Positions 32,315 to 41,363 of a stretch of DNA of 64,000 bases are shown here, piece after piece; the stretch's first letter is position 1; each line of letters begins with the position of its first letter. The notes under the pieces are model-generated. The model saw nothing but the letters and a program-made list of their open reading frames with translations. It was not told where the DNA came from and made no database searches. Source of the DNA: Desulfurococcales archaeon (GTDB lineage: Archaea > Thermoproteota > Thermoprotei_A > Sulfolobales > Fervidicoccaceae); NCBI GenBank assembly GCA_009904015.1, contig WYEQ01000018.1, positions 1 to 64,000 of the forward strand, read 5' to 3'. The position numbers and the translations under genes were made by a program.

Positions 32315-33178
32315 ATGAAGACTAAAGAAGAAATATCAATGCTCATTAAAAACGAGAAATTAATAGAGCTTTGGAGGCATCCGAATGGCAAAATAGGGAT
32401 CATCATCTCTGTTGTACTGGTGTTAATGGCAGTCTTCGCACCACTAATATCGCCATACGACCCAAATTATCCCGATACCGCTAACAGGCTTGCTCCTCCT
32501 TCGACAAAGCATTTGTTCGGAACAGATCAGTTAGGGAGAGATATACTTAGCAGAATCATATGGGGCTCCAGGATTAGCTTATCCATCGCTTTCTTAGCTG
32601 TCTTCGTGACAAGCGTAATAGGCCTTGTCGTGGGCCTTGTGAGCGGGTATTATGGAGGAAAGATCGACATATTATTGATGAGAATCACGGATATATTCAT
32701 GGCTTTTCCAAGGCTTGTTCTCGCATTGGCGTTCGCAAGCGCTCTTGGGCCAGGCATCTATAATGTAATTATAGCGATATCAATAGTTTACTGGAGCTTT
32801 TACGCTAGGCTTATAAGAGGAGTTGTTCTGCAGATAAGAAACGAGTTGTACATACAGGCTGCAAAAGCTGTAGGTGCAAGTGATTTAAGAATAATGTTTC
32901 GTCATATTTTACCTATGGTTACTGCCCCTCTTCTTGTCCAGGCAACGCTTGATATAGGTGGCACGATTTTGTTGGCTTCAGGCCTAGGTTTTCTGGGCAT
33001 AGGAGTGCAGCCCCCAACGCCTGAGTGGGGAGTCATGGTAAGCGAAGGTAGAAGATTCATTACACATGAATGGTGGGTTTCAACTTTTCCCGGATTATTC
33101 ATACTGATTGCCACGCTGGGCTTCAACCTATTAGGAGACGCTCTTAGAGACGTACTAGATGTCAAACTAAAAAGGTGA
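32315..33178 (+). CDS. Peptide ABC transporter permease (DppC type, second operon)
   Basis: 287 residues, typical size, with no extracytoplasmic insert. After a first helix (IGIIISVVLVLMAVFAPLIS) come LFGTDQLGRDILSRIIWGSR, the EAA-like loop LYIQAAKAVGASDLRIMFRHILP near 180 and GVQPPTPEWGVMVSEGR near the end, all Dpp/OppC hallmarks. The stop codon is followed at once by the ATPase gene (start TTG 33184). Confidence 0.96.
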   Translation: MKTKEEISMLIKNEKLIELWRHPNGKIGIIISVVLVLMAVFAPLISPYDPNYPDTANRLAPPSTKHLFGTDQLGRDILSRIIWGSRISLSIAFLAVFVTSVIGLVVGLVSGYYGGKIDILLMRITDIFMAFPRLVLALAFASALGPGIYNVIIAISIVYWSFYARLIRGVVLQIRNELYIQAAKAVGASDLRIMFRHILPMVTAPLLVQATLDIGGTILLASGLGFLGIGVQPPTPEWGVMVSEGRRFITHEWWVSTFPGLFILIATLGFNLLGDALRDVLDVKLKR

Positions 33179-33183
33179 CATGC

Positions 33184-34014
33184 TTGGAAGACATCCTCAA
33201 GGTCAATAACTTAACCATTTCATACAGAACACTGAGAGGCAAAGTAAAAGCTGTAGAAAATGTAAGCTTCAATTTAGGTAAGGGAAAAATACTAGCAGTT
33301 GTTGGGGAGACAGGAAGCGGAAAAACAACGATAGGGCTAGCTATACTGAGAATTCTGCCCCCAAACGCTGTAATTGAAAAAGGAGAAATATGGTTTAACG
33401 GCAAGAACATTCTAGATTTAGATGAAGACGCTATGCGAAGAATAAGGGGAAAAGAAATAAGCATTATTTTCCAGGAGCCGAAAATAACTTTGAACCCTGT
33501 TATAAAAATCGGTGAACAGATAGCTGAAGTACCAATTGAGCACTTAGGCTTAGACAAAAAAGAAGCTTATAGACTCGCTCGGAAGATGTTGGAGAGAACA
33601 GGCGTGCCGGACCCCGATAGAGTGATGAAAAGCTATCCACACGAGCTAAGCGGGGGGATGGCCCAGAGGGTCGTAATCAGTATAGCGATGATTCTGAGAC
33701 CGAAGCTCTTGGTCGCTGATGAACCTACCAGTGCTTTGGATGTATCGGTTCAGGCTCAGGTTCTCGATTTAATCCAGGAGCTAGTAAGGGAAACAGGTAC
33801 AAGCGTAATATTCATTACTCACGACTTATCCTTAGCGGCAGAGATAGCAGACGAAATTCTTGTAATGTATTACGGGAAAGTCGTTGAATGCGGGGATGTT
33901 TTTGAGATATTTAAAACACCCAAGCATCCCTACACGAGAGCTTTGTTGAATGCTATACCGAGAATAGGTTTTAGAGGCAGGCTAAAGAGCCTAGAGGAGA
34001 TGATAAACGAATGA
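33184..34014 (+). CDS. Peptide ABC transporter ATPase (DppD type, second operon)
   Basis: 276 residues. Walker A GETGSGKTT (about 38-46), signature LSGGMAQR and Walker B LLVADEPTSAL are present. The protein ends soon after the ATPase core, without the Cys-rich cap seen in the other three ATPases of these operons. TTG 33184 gives MEDILKVNNL and has GGTGAC just upstream; GTG 33175, inside the previous stop region, is less likely. Overlaps the next ATPase by four bases. Confidence 0.95.
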   Translation: MEDILKVNNLTISYRTLRGKVKAVENVSFNLGKGKILAVVGETGSGKTTIGLAILRILPPNAVIEKGEIWFNGKNILDLDEDAMRRIRGKEISIIFQEPKITLNPVIKIGEQIAEVPIEHLGLDKKEAYRLARKMLERTGVPDPDRVMKSYPHELSGGMAQRVVISIAMILRPKLLVADEPTSALDVSVQAQVLDLIQELVRETGTSVIFITHDLSLAAEIADEILVMYYGKVVECGDVFEIFKTPKHPYTRALLNAIPRIGFRGRLKSLEEMINE

Positions 34015-35036
34015 GTAGCAAGCCCCTAGTAGAAGCCATATCCATTAAAAAATACTATGAGGTTGAGCATCCAAGAACAGGGAAAAATGCTTTTTTGAAA
34101 GCAGTGGACAACGTATCTATCAGCATCAAACAGACCGAAACGTATGGATTAGTGGGGGAGTCCGGAAGTGGGAAAACCACTCTTGGGAGAATACTGGCTT
34201 TGCTGGAAAAACCGACTTCAGGTAAACTAATCTATGATGGATTTGATTTGTCAAGTACAAATAAAAGCTTAGATTATAGGAAAATAAGAAGAGAAATCCA
34301 GATAGTATTCCAAGACCCATACTCAAGTCTTCATCCAAGGAAAAAAATAGTTGATATTGTGGGCGAGCCGCTGTTAATCCACGAGAAATTATCGCGCGAG
34401 CAAATAGAGAATGAGGTCGCCAAAATATTAGAAATAGTTGGACTAAAGCAGGAGCATATGTATAGATACCCTCACGAGTTCAGTGGTGGGCAGAGACAAA
34501 GAATAGCTCTTGCCAGGGCCTTGATTCTAAAGCCTAAGTTCTTAGTTCTGGATGAGCCTACCAGTGCTTTGGATGTTTCTGTTCAAGCGAGAATTCTTAA
34601 TCTCCTTAAAGACATAAAGGACAGGACTAACATGACTTATTTCTTCATAAGTCACAACATAGCTGTTATAGATTACATGTCTGACAGAATAGGAGTAATG
34701 TATCTCGGAAAAATCGTTGAGGAGGCTTCAAGAAACGACCTCATATACAGACCACTTCATCCATACACAAAGTATTTGTTGATGAGTGTCCCGATACCCG
34801 ATCCGGAAAAGGCTAGGGCTCCTAACAGGAAAAAGTTGAGACTCAAGGGTGAGATACCTAGCCCTATTGACCCGCCGAAGGGTTGTAGGTTTGTAACTAG
34901 ATGTCCATTCGCGACGGACAAGTGTATGAGGGAGGAACCAGTGCTTGAGGAAACAAATGGAAGAAGGGTTGCTTGTCATTACTGGGAGAAGATTGAGAAG
35001 GAATTCCCAATAGAACTGTCGTGGAGCGAGTTTTAG
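34011..35036 (+). CDS. Peptide ABC transporter ATPase (DppF type, second operon)
   Basis: 341 residues. Walker A GESGSGKTT (about 49-57), signature FSGGQRQR and Walker B FLVLDEPTSALD are present, with the oligopeptide-type C-terminal cap (CRFVTRCPFATDKC). Start ATG overlaps the preceding ATPase, and the aminotransferase ATG follows its stop codon with no gap, so the importer and the enzymes are translated from one message. Confidence 0.96.
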   Translation: MSSKPLVEAISIKKYYEVEHPRTGKNAFLKAVDNVSISIKQTETYGLVGESGSGKTTLGRILALLEKPTSGKLIYDGFDLSSTNKSLDYRKIRREIQIVFQDPYSSLHPRKKIVDIVGEPLLIHEKLSREQIENEVAKILEIVGLKQEHMYRYPHEFSGGQRQRIALARALILKPKFLVLDEPTSALDVSVQARILNLLKDIKDRTNMTYFFISHNIAVIDYMSDRIGVMYLGKIVEEASRNDLIYRPLHPYTKYLLMSVPIPDPEKARAPNRKKLRLKGEIPSPIDPPKGCRFVTRCPFATDKCMREEPVLEETNGRRVACHYWEKIEKEFPIELSWSEF

Positions 35037-36173
35037 ATGGCGATTCCAGTCAATATTGTCAGCGGGGAAGAGGTTTACCTAATAGATTCTAGTGGAAGAA
35101 AGCTTCTTAGCTTCGCTGAGTCTATAAATATTTTAGGATACTCAAATAGGGAAGTAAAAAACGCTATAGAATCACAGGTCGAAAAACTTATTCATTACAC
35201 GAACGAGCTCTCTATATTTAACGAGTGCGTTGCTCTAGGAAAAAGGTATTTGAAAGAGGCAAACATAGAGGGGGGATTTATCTTTACTAGTAGTGGGTCC
35301 GAGGCTAATGAGTATTCACTGGCTGAGTTAGGGGCAAGAAGAAAAAGAAAGATAGTGGGTGTAAAAGGAGCTTATCACGGTCAGCTCTATCTGACAGGCG
35401 CTATTACGAGGGGGAAGCAAAGCAGACTGGTCACTATCGTCTCTCCGGACAGCCGTGGCATAGAAACTATTGAGAAACTGCTAACAACAAGCAGCATACC
35501 ACTAGTCATTATCATTGAGCCACTAATGATTCATGCAGGCATAAGGTCCTTGCCTAGAGATTTTCTACTTTTTCTCAACAAGCTGAGCATAAACAAACAG
35601 GCAATAATAATTAGTGATGAGGTTTATTTATCTCCAGGAAAGACAGGCTTCTTCTACTCTTTCCAAGCTTTTGGGATAAACCCAGATTTGTTCACGTTGG
35701 GCAAAAGCATTGGAGGAGGTTTACCGCTAGGCCTTATAGCCTTTAACAACGCTAACAGGATTGAGAGTCCATTAGGCATCACGACTACCAGCCAGGGGGG
35801 CAACAGGGTTTCCTGCGTCGCGGGCCTCGCGCTTTTAGAAGAGCTTCACAAGAAAAATGTAATCGAAAATGTTAGGAAAAACGAGGAGAAAATAACAAAA
35901 CTGCTGAGGGATGAGTTGCTCGGCATAAAAGGAGTAATCGAAACGAGAGGAATAGGTTATATTCGTGGTGTTCAGCTAGATACCAGTATATTTCGAAGAA
36001 GATGGAGAACAAAGATTATATTGGAGTCAATTAAAAACGGGCTTCTCATAAGCTTGATGGGCAAGGATGACGATGTAATACGTCTAGCGCCTCCCTTAGT
36101 AGCAACCTTTGAGGACTGGCAAAAAGCCGTCTTAATAATCAAAAAGGTAATAAAAGACATGTTGGTCTCATGA
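35037..36173 (+). CDS. Class III PLP aminotransferase
   Basis: 378 residues, fold type I. The pyridoxal-phosphate lysine is about K223 (TLGKSIGGG), with D194 (IISDEVYL) binding the ring nitrogen and SSGSEANE near 85-92 the phosphate cup. The family includes acetylornithine, 4-aminobutyrate and glutamate-1-semialdehyde enzymes; the active site does not tell which. It is immediately downstream of the peptide importer and upstream of a dipeptide epimerase, which favours a role in breaking down imported peptides or non-standard amino acids. Confidence 0.88.
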   Translation: MAIPVNIVSGEEVYLIDSSGRKLLSFAESINILGYSNREVKNAIESQVEKLIHYTNELSIFNECVALGKRYLKEANIEGGFIFTSSGSEANEYSLAELGARRKRKIVGVKGAYHGQLYLTGAITRGKQSRLVTIVSPDSRGIETIEKLLTTSSIPLVIIIEPLMIHAGIRSLPRDFLLFLNKLSINKQAIIISDEVYLSPGKTGFFYSFQAFGINPDLFTLGKSIGGGLPLGLIAFNNANRIESPLGITTTSQGGNRVSCVAGLALLEELHKKNVIENVRKNEEKITKLLRDELLGIKGVIETRGIGYIRGVQLDTSIFRRRWRTKIILESIKNGLLISLMGKDDDVIRLAPPLVATFEDWQKAVLIIKKVIKDMLVS

Positions 36174-36238
36174 GCTTTTCTATAAAACAAAAAGTTTTTA
36201 TCACATAGTAATTCAAGCCAAAGGTGGTGTTGGGCCTC

Positions 36239-37360
36239 ATGGTTAAGGTAGTAAAGTTCAATATTTATAAGTACCGTCTTCCTCTTCAAAGCGAGTTTAG
36301 GATTAGCTTCTCGGCGACGAGCTATACTGAAGGATTAATTGTTGAGGCTTTTGATGAAAATGGAAGAAAAGGATATGGCGAGTCTTCGCCGTCATCTAAG
36401 ATTGTCGGGACTACGACTGATAGCGCCTTGGGAATTATTCGTAAGATAGCTGGGGATATACTAGCTCGCGATCTTTCTCCATGGGAGGCATATAAACAGA
36501 TATCATCTTCAGTAATCCATAATGGTGACGCTAAGGCGGCTATTGAAGGAGCAATCCTTGATTTGTACTGCCAGGAAATTAATCAACCAGTATACAAATG
36601 TCTAGGAGGATATAGGGATTTCTTCATAACGGATATGACTATTGGTATAAAATCGCTTGATGAAACATTGATGGACGTGCAAAAATACCTCGAAGAAGGT
36701 TTCACGCAACTTAAAATAAAAGTCGGCGAGGGACCCGAGAAAGATGTGGCGAAAATCAAGGCGATTAGGGAGAGGTTTGGGTACGACTTTGTACTAAGAG
36801 TAGATGCAAATCAAGGATGGACTTTTAAACGAGCGCTAAAAATAGCAAAAGAGCTTGAAAAATATGAAATCGAATTAATAGAGCAACCTCTAAAGTACTG
36901 GGATTTAAGAGGAATTAAAGCCCTGAGAAACCAAACAAGCATCCCTATAGCAGTAGATGAAAGTGTTCACACAGCCATTGACGCGATAAACATTATTAGA
37001 GAAGATGTAGCTGATGTTATCAACATAAAAATCATGAAGGCGGGAGGCATACTTGAGGGCTTAAAGATATCCCTGTTATCCGAGTCGGCTGGTATAAAAA
37101 ACATGATTGGATGTATGCTCGAAACAAGATTGGGTATAACGATGGCGGCTCATCTAGTAGGATTAACTGAAAACATCGTGTACATCGACCTTGACAGCGA
37201 TTTATCCCTTAGACAGGACCCTGTCAAAGGAGGAGTCGAGCATCTGGGTGGAGGCAAAAGAAAAATACCGAATAAGCCTGGATTCGGTGTCGTGATTGAT
37301 AAGTCTCAGTTACAGCTAGTAGAAACTATAGAGCAGGGGAGAGCTTCTGAGTATTTTTAA
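36239..37360 (+). CDS. Dipeptide epimerase (enolase superfamily)
   Basis: 373 residues of the muconate-lactonizing subgroup. The KxK pair (K159/K161, QLKIKVG), metal ligands D189 (LRVDANQGW), E215 (ELIEQP) and D240 (IAVDESVH), and K264 (NIKIMKAGG) are all intact. Such enzymes convert L-Ala-D/L-Glu and other dipeptides between epimers. ATG 36239 follows GGTGGTG; GTG 36224 is weaker. Its place 66 bases after the aminotransferase makes it part of the peptide-import operon. Confidence 0.88.
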   Translation: MVKVVKFNIYKYRLPLQSEFRISFSATSYTEGLIVEAFDENGRKGYGESSPSSKIVGTTTDSALGIIRKIAGDILARDLSPWEAYKQISSSVIHNGDAKAAIEGAILDLYCQEINQPVYKCLGGYRDFFITDMTIGIKSLDETLMDVQKYLEEGFTQLKIKVGEGPEKDVAKIKAIRERFGYDFVLRVDANQGWTFKRALKIAKELEKYEIELIEQPLKYWDLRGIKALRNQTSIPIAVDESVHTAIDAINIIREDVADVINIKIMKAGGILEGLKISLLSESAGIKNMIGCMLETRLGITMAAHLVGLTENIVYIDLDSDLSLRQDPVKGGVEHLGGGKRKIPNKPGFGVVIDKSQLQLVETIEQGRASEYF

Positions 37361-37376
37361 CGAATCACTCTGAATA

Positions 37377-37946
37377 CTAGATTGTTTTCTTTCTTCTCAA
37401 AAACAATGAAGCCTCTGATGCTATTAGATGCGCGAGCCTGAGTGGCTCCGGTATAGATGAGTATATCTGTATCCTGCTAATGATTTTTTGTGCATCTAAA
37501 GAATCGAGGTTTGAGTATACGTATATTCTTCCCTTCTCTGTAGTAATAATTCTAGTAGACTGACATGCCTTAGTAAATACTTGTAATCTTTTGTCCCAAT
37601 CCTCAAAATTCTTCTGTAAAGCGTTTTTTATTCTATCTATGTCTAATGGTCTGTAAAAAACGACGATGAAGCCCGACTCGCAAGCGCCACTGATTTCTTC
37701 AGGGTCTACGAAATTGAAACCGGCGTAAGCAACACCATCAAGAAGCACTACAGTATCCTCGCTGCAAGCCTCGAGCCTGTTTATTACTTCTATTGCTTTC
37801 TGAGTTGCATTTAATCCATCAATATCTATGAGGTCTATAATTGATTTTTCTGGATTCCGCCTCCACCGTACACCTGCGATGGTTGTCTTCCCCTTCTTTA
37901 TTGGGGGGAAATAGCCATCGTCGAGGGCTATTATCAGGTCACTCAT
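37377..37946 (-). CDS. DUF99 (endonuclease-dU/EndoV-like) protein
   Basis: 189 residues. The N-terminal ALDDGYFPP and TTIAGVRW with later VVLLDGVAYAGFNFVD match DUF99, an RNase H-fold family related to endonuclease V, some of which cut DNA at deoxyuridine. The acidic residues at those strands are present. Translationally coupled (8-base overlap) to orc1 upstream, which suits DNA repair or replication. Confidence 0.88.
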   Translation of the reverse strand: MSDLIIALDDGYFPPIKKGKTTIAGVRWRRNPEKSIIDLIDIDGLNATQKAIEVINRLEACSEDTVVLLDGVAYAGFNFVDPEEISGACESGFIVVFYRPLDIDRIKNALQKNFEDWDKRLQVFTKACQSTRIITTEKGRIYVYSNLDSLDAQKIISRIQIYSSIPEPLRLAHLIASEASLFLRRKKTI

Positions 37947-39156
37947 TTATCACAGCTCCTATTAGCTCATCTTTCAGTAAGGCTTTTAGAACAGCTTCTT
38001 TGCTTGTCTGGAGAGTTATTGTCTTCGTCTTCCCGTATCTCCCTCTACTAGTGACTCTAGCATCCAATATTCCCAGCATGTCTAGCTCGCTGATAATATC
38101 AGTTGCTCTACGAGACGTTATGTACTCTATTCCAAGCTTCTTCACCAAGTCGAGATATTTTGAGTAAACCTCGCCTGTAGTAGCTTTTCCCTTCTCTTCA
38201 ATTATTTTCAGAGTAGCCAGCAAGATTAACTTGGAGTGTAGTGGAAGCGTAGATACTATTGCTTCGACGGTATCGTGCTCGAGCTGGTTCCGCGCCATCT
38301 CAACATGTCTTGTTTCGACCTTTTCATCGTTATTTCTCTCTGCAATTTCCCCAGCCGTTCTGAGTAGGTCCAGGGCTTTTCTAGCATCGCCATGCTCTCT
38401 TGCAGCTAATGCTGCACATAACGGAATTACTTCCGGCGATAAAGCCCCCTCTCTAAAGGCTAGCCTCGCTCTTTCCTCAAGTATCTTCTTTAATTGCTCA
38501 GCGTCGTATGGAGGAAAAACTATCTCCTCTTCTCCAAGGCTACTCTTAACTCTTGGGTCAAGAGAATCAATCAATTTTAGGTCATTTGTTATGCCAACAA
38601 TAGTTATTTTTCCCCTCTGCAACTCGGAATTCATTCTAAGTAATCTATAAAGGAGATCATCACCGTGTTTCTTCACTAAATAATCTATTTCGTCGAGAGC
38701 AACGATGGTTATTGACCCTTTGTTTTGAACAGCCTTGAAAAGCCTATTATAAAGTTCCGATACGCTTAGCCCAGTGAAAGGCACCTTCACGCCTAGGCTA
38801 TCTAGGACTTCAGCGAGCACTCTGTACTCCGTGTCTTTTTGCCTTGTATTAACATATACCGCTACAACGTTTGCCTTTATCTCATCAGCTTTTTCTTTGA
38901 GTTTCTTAAAAACTAACTTCACTGCAGCGGTCTTACCTGTACCAGTAAGACCATATATAAAAACGTTGTTTGGTCTTTCATTTTTAAGTGATACAGATAA
39001 TATAGAAGCTAGTTTTGCTAATTGTTCTTCTCTGAACGGAAGTGTTTGAGGAACGTAATCGGGCGAGAGAAGCTCTCTGTTGATGAATATTCTGCTTTGA
39101 AGAGCCTTTGAGAAAAGATCTTCGAAGAGGTCTTTTTGTGATTTACCCGATTCCAT
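37939..39156 (-). CDS. Orc1/Cdc6 replication initiator
   Basis: 405-residue AAA+ initiator. Walker A GLTGTGKTA is at about 69-77 and Walker B VALDEIDYLV near 153. Sensor-1 GITND and the lid RKALDLLRTAGEIA follow. The C-terminal 85 residues form the winged helix that binds origin repeats. DUF99 is its downstream partner. The 198-base gap upstream (39157-39354) is a natural place for an origin: it has a short palindrome TCCTGTAGGA (39234-39243), but I cannot match a full ORB. Confidence 0.96.
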   Translation of the reverse strand: MESGKSQKDLFEDLFSKALQSRIFINRELLSPDYVPQTLPFREEQLAKLASILSVSLKNERPNNVFIYGLTGTGKTAAVKLVFKKLKEKADEIKANVVAVYVNTRQKDTEYRVLAEVLDSLGVKVPFTGLSVSELYNRLFKAVQNKGSITIVALDEIDYLVKKHGDDLLYRLLRMNSELQRGKITIVGITNDLKLIDSLDPRVKSSLGEEEIVFPPYDAEQLKKILEERARLAFREGALSPEVIPLCAALAAREHGDARKALDLLRTAGEIAERNNDEKVETRHVEMARNQLEHDTVEAIVSTLPLHSKLILLATLKIIEEKGKATTGEVYSKYLDLVKKLGIEYITSRRATDIISELDMLGILDARVTSRGRYGKTKTITLQTSKEAVLKALLKDELIGAVINE

Positions 39157-39280
39157 AGCACTTCACTATCCAGTTGAAAAAGGTCGTATTCATTTGGATT
39201 AATTATAAGTATCTTCGGATTAAAAAAGGAAACTCCTGTAGGAACAGTTAATTAGCTCGTGATTCATTTACTACATATGG

Positions 39281-39335
39281 ATGATGCTTGATGGGCGGAC
39301 TGAGGTTAATCCAATGAAGAAAATTATTTGACTGA
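39281..39335 (+). ncRNA. Candidate C/D-box sRNA in the UPF0148 leader
   Basis: Plus-strand order: box C ATGATGC (39281-39287, last base off consensus), 12-base guide TTGATGGGCGGA, box D' CTGA (39300-39303), 10-base spacer, box C' ATGAAGA (39314-39320), 11-base A/T-rich guide, box D CTGA (39332-39335). Spacings are typical of archaeal sRNAs. Box D lies 19 bases before the UPF0148 ATG, the same arrangement as the candidate before abce1. Confidence 0.5.
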
Positions 39336-39354
39336 AATCCTAGGAGGTGTCAGG

Positions 39355-39747
39355 ATGTCAGGCGTTGATAAAGACTTCATAATAAAGAAGAGTGCTGAGC
39401 TTCTGAGAGCAGGTGCCAAGATGCTTTCCTCTCAATGCCCTGTATGTGGTTCTCCACTATTTCAATTAAAGACAGGAGAAGTAGTATGCCCGGTGCATGG
39501 TAAGGTCATTATAATTGAAAAAGAAGAGGAGGTCATCCAAGTATCGCTGGATAGTGCTTTAATAAAGCTGGAAGAAAAGGCTATGAACAGGCTGGCATCA
39601 TTGATTAGTCAGATAGACGAACTCAGGGAAAAACCATCTATGAATGAAAGAAACCTATTAAAAACAATAAAGGAATGGTTAGAGGTCATATACGCTTCAA
39701 GAAAAATAAGGTTGTTTAAAGAATCGTCCTCGGGCAAAAAGGAATAA
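39355..39747 (+). CDS. UPF0148 / autoantigen p27-domain zinc protein
   Basis: 130 residues: a helical N-terminus ([17 protein letters not shown]), a zinc ribbon [22 protein letters not shown] typical of the Sjogren/scleroderma autoantigen-1 family, and an acidic helical C-terminus. The role is not known. ATG 39355 is preceded by AGGAGGTG at a good distance, so the in-frame start 27 bases upstream is not needed. A C/D-like RNA fills the leader. Confidence 0.88.
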   Translation: MSGVDKDFIIKKSAELLRAGAKMLSSQCPVCGSPLFQLKTGEVVCPVHGKVIIIEKEEEVIQVSLDSALIKLEEKAMNRLASLISQIDELREKPSMNERNLLKTIKEWLEVIYASRKIRLFKESSSGKKE

Positions 39748-39753
39748 GTGTGC

Positions 39754-40167
39754 TTATATTTGAGTTTTATTCATTGAGAAAACAATAGAGCTATTTTTCT
39801 GGTCCAGGCATGCATAGTTATATTTGCTTATTTCTTCTAGGTTTATTTTTTCTAACGGCTGATACAACGGTATATTCGATATTACGGCGCCTGTTATCAA
39901 GATTGGGTCAGGTGATAAAGCAATTATACCGCTAGGCGCAGTGTTATTTTCTTTTGCTGCGTACAACACGTAGCTCCCCACAGTGCTTCCTCTAATCGAT
40001 GGTATAAGAATGATTTTGTTCTTTACAACGATTTTTACTCCAAAACTCAGAATAGTGCCTTGATTAGGGTTAAACTCTCCGAGCAGGGATACTGGATGTC
40101 TAATAACAACAAGTTCTGACTCAGCGTTTCCTTCAACTATGATTTTTGCTTTAACTATTCTCTGCAT
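39754..40167 (-). CDS. Aconitase X, small (swivel) subunit
   Basis: 137-residue DUF126 swivelling domain that closes over the active site of the large subunit. SLLGEFNPNQGTILSFGV and the conserved SIRGSTVGSYVLYAA segment, where the Ser binds the substrate phosphate or carboxylate, are present. It overlaps the large-subunit gene by 13 bases. Together they form phosphomevalonate dehydratase, which makes trans-anhydromevalonate 5-phosphate in the archaeal mevalonate pathway. Confidence 0.93.
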   Translation of the reverse strand: MQRIVKAKIIVEGNAESELVVIRHPVSLLGEFNPNQGTILSFGVKIVVKNKIILIPSIRGSTVGSYVLYAAKENNTAPSGIIALSPDPILITGAVISNIPLYQPLEKINLEEISKYNYACLDQKNSSIVFSMNKTQI

Positions 40168-41360
40168 AAGATATCCCTTAGGTTAATGTTTTTTAATAGA
40201 ATTGTAGGCTGTGATTGTTGTTTAGGCAAGTAGAAAAGCGCCTTACCACTACTGGTAATTACTTTTTCAAATCTTTTCTGGAAAGCGGGCGAAACTATGG
40301 GACAAGTGTCCCTTATTATGACGACCCCTAAATTTAGCAATTTCTCTTTAATCCCCATTTTCTCGATAGCTTCATAAACCATTCTTGAAGTTGATACTAC
40401 GACGTTTGTTTTAAGCTTCTTGCAGTCATGGATGTTGTTATACAGATTGATTATTTCTTCTACCGATGCGTGAGGGCAACCTATGAAATAAGCATCGTTT
40501 TCATTAAGGGTGGGCAAAGCATCCACAAGAATATCCTTTATTTCTTTTATATCTATTTCAATTTTCTCAAGATTTTCATTAGCATATAAGCTGTATTCAG
40601 GGCTGACGTTTTCCAAGTAAGATAATGCAATACTACCAGCGGCTCCAGCAGCGGCTGTATAAGCTTTTACTACATCAAAGGTTGGCTTTAGCCGAAGCGG
40701 GATAAGCGGTATACCATCACCAATCTTCTCGCCTATAATGTAACCCACAGCGGAAGCTACTCCCTCATTAATAACAAAATCTTTTTCTATCTCCTTCAAA
40801 AGAACCTTCACAGTTGGTTTTCTATTTTTAATTAAATGTAAACCACCATTGTAGGTTTTACCTATTAAACTCGAAAACAATGCTAACGGCCCGGCTTCCC
40901 TGTTAGTGTATGCTCCATAGTAGGTATTAGCCATTCCTACGGCACTGCTCTCGGACCATGCTAGGTGCTCTCTGAATTTCGGCTGTCTAAGTAAATATGG
41001 AGTACACGTGAATGATTTCTCGAAGCCCATTCCTAGAAGCATATTTACAAGCTCGGTTTGTTTAGACGCGAAATCCTTGTTTATGCCTAATTCTTCCCAC
41101 TTATCTAAATCCATTCCAAGGGGGTTAAGCGTTGAGTAAACAACTGTTTTTACTGATGATGTATACAAATATTTGATGAATTTGTATCCTGCTTCACCAA
41201 TATTATAGTATGATATACCTGAAACGTGAGCGTGCTGTATAGGTATTAGTCTATCAGCACCTAGTGCTTCGCCCACCTTAACAATTGCTCGTATGGCTTT
41301 CTGTAGTGCTTCACCCCTCTCTCCATCATATATTTTTTCCTCCTCTCTTGTCAGATACAT
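40155..41360 (-). CDS. Aconitase X, large catalytic subunit (phosphomevalonate dehydratase)
   Basis: 401 residues of DUF521, the iron-sulfur-bearing part. Landmarks are MYLTREEEKIYDG, IPIQHAHVSGISYYNIGEAG, SFTCTPYLLRQ, SSAVGMANTYYGAYTNREAGPLALF, IGCPHAS, and IIRDTCPIV near the end; the three Cys-bearing segments would ligate the cluster. Coupled to the small subunit and to a UbiD decarboxylase, the arrangement expected of the modified mevalonate route. Confidence 0.95.
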   Translation of the reverse strand: MYLTREEEKIYDGERGEALQKAIRAIVKVGEALGADRLIPIQHAHVSGISYYNIGEAGYKFIKYLYTSSVKTVVYSTLNPLGMDLDKWEELGINKDFASKQTELVNMLLGMGFEKSFTCTPYLLRQPKFREHLAWSESSAVGMANTYYGAYTNREAGPLALFSSLIGKTYNGGLHLIKNRKPTVKVLLKEIEKDFVINEGVASAVGYIIGEKIGDGIPLIPLRLKPTFDVVKAYTAAAGAAGSIALSYLENVSPEYSLYANENLEKIEIDIKEIKDILVDALPTLNENDAYFIGCPHASVEEIINLYNNIHDCKKLKTNVVVSTSRMVYEAIEKMGIKEKLLNLGVVIIRDTCPIVSPAFQKRFEKVITSSGKALFYLPKQQSQPTILLKNINLRDILCRE

Positions 41361-41363
41361 TAA

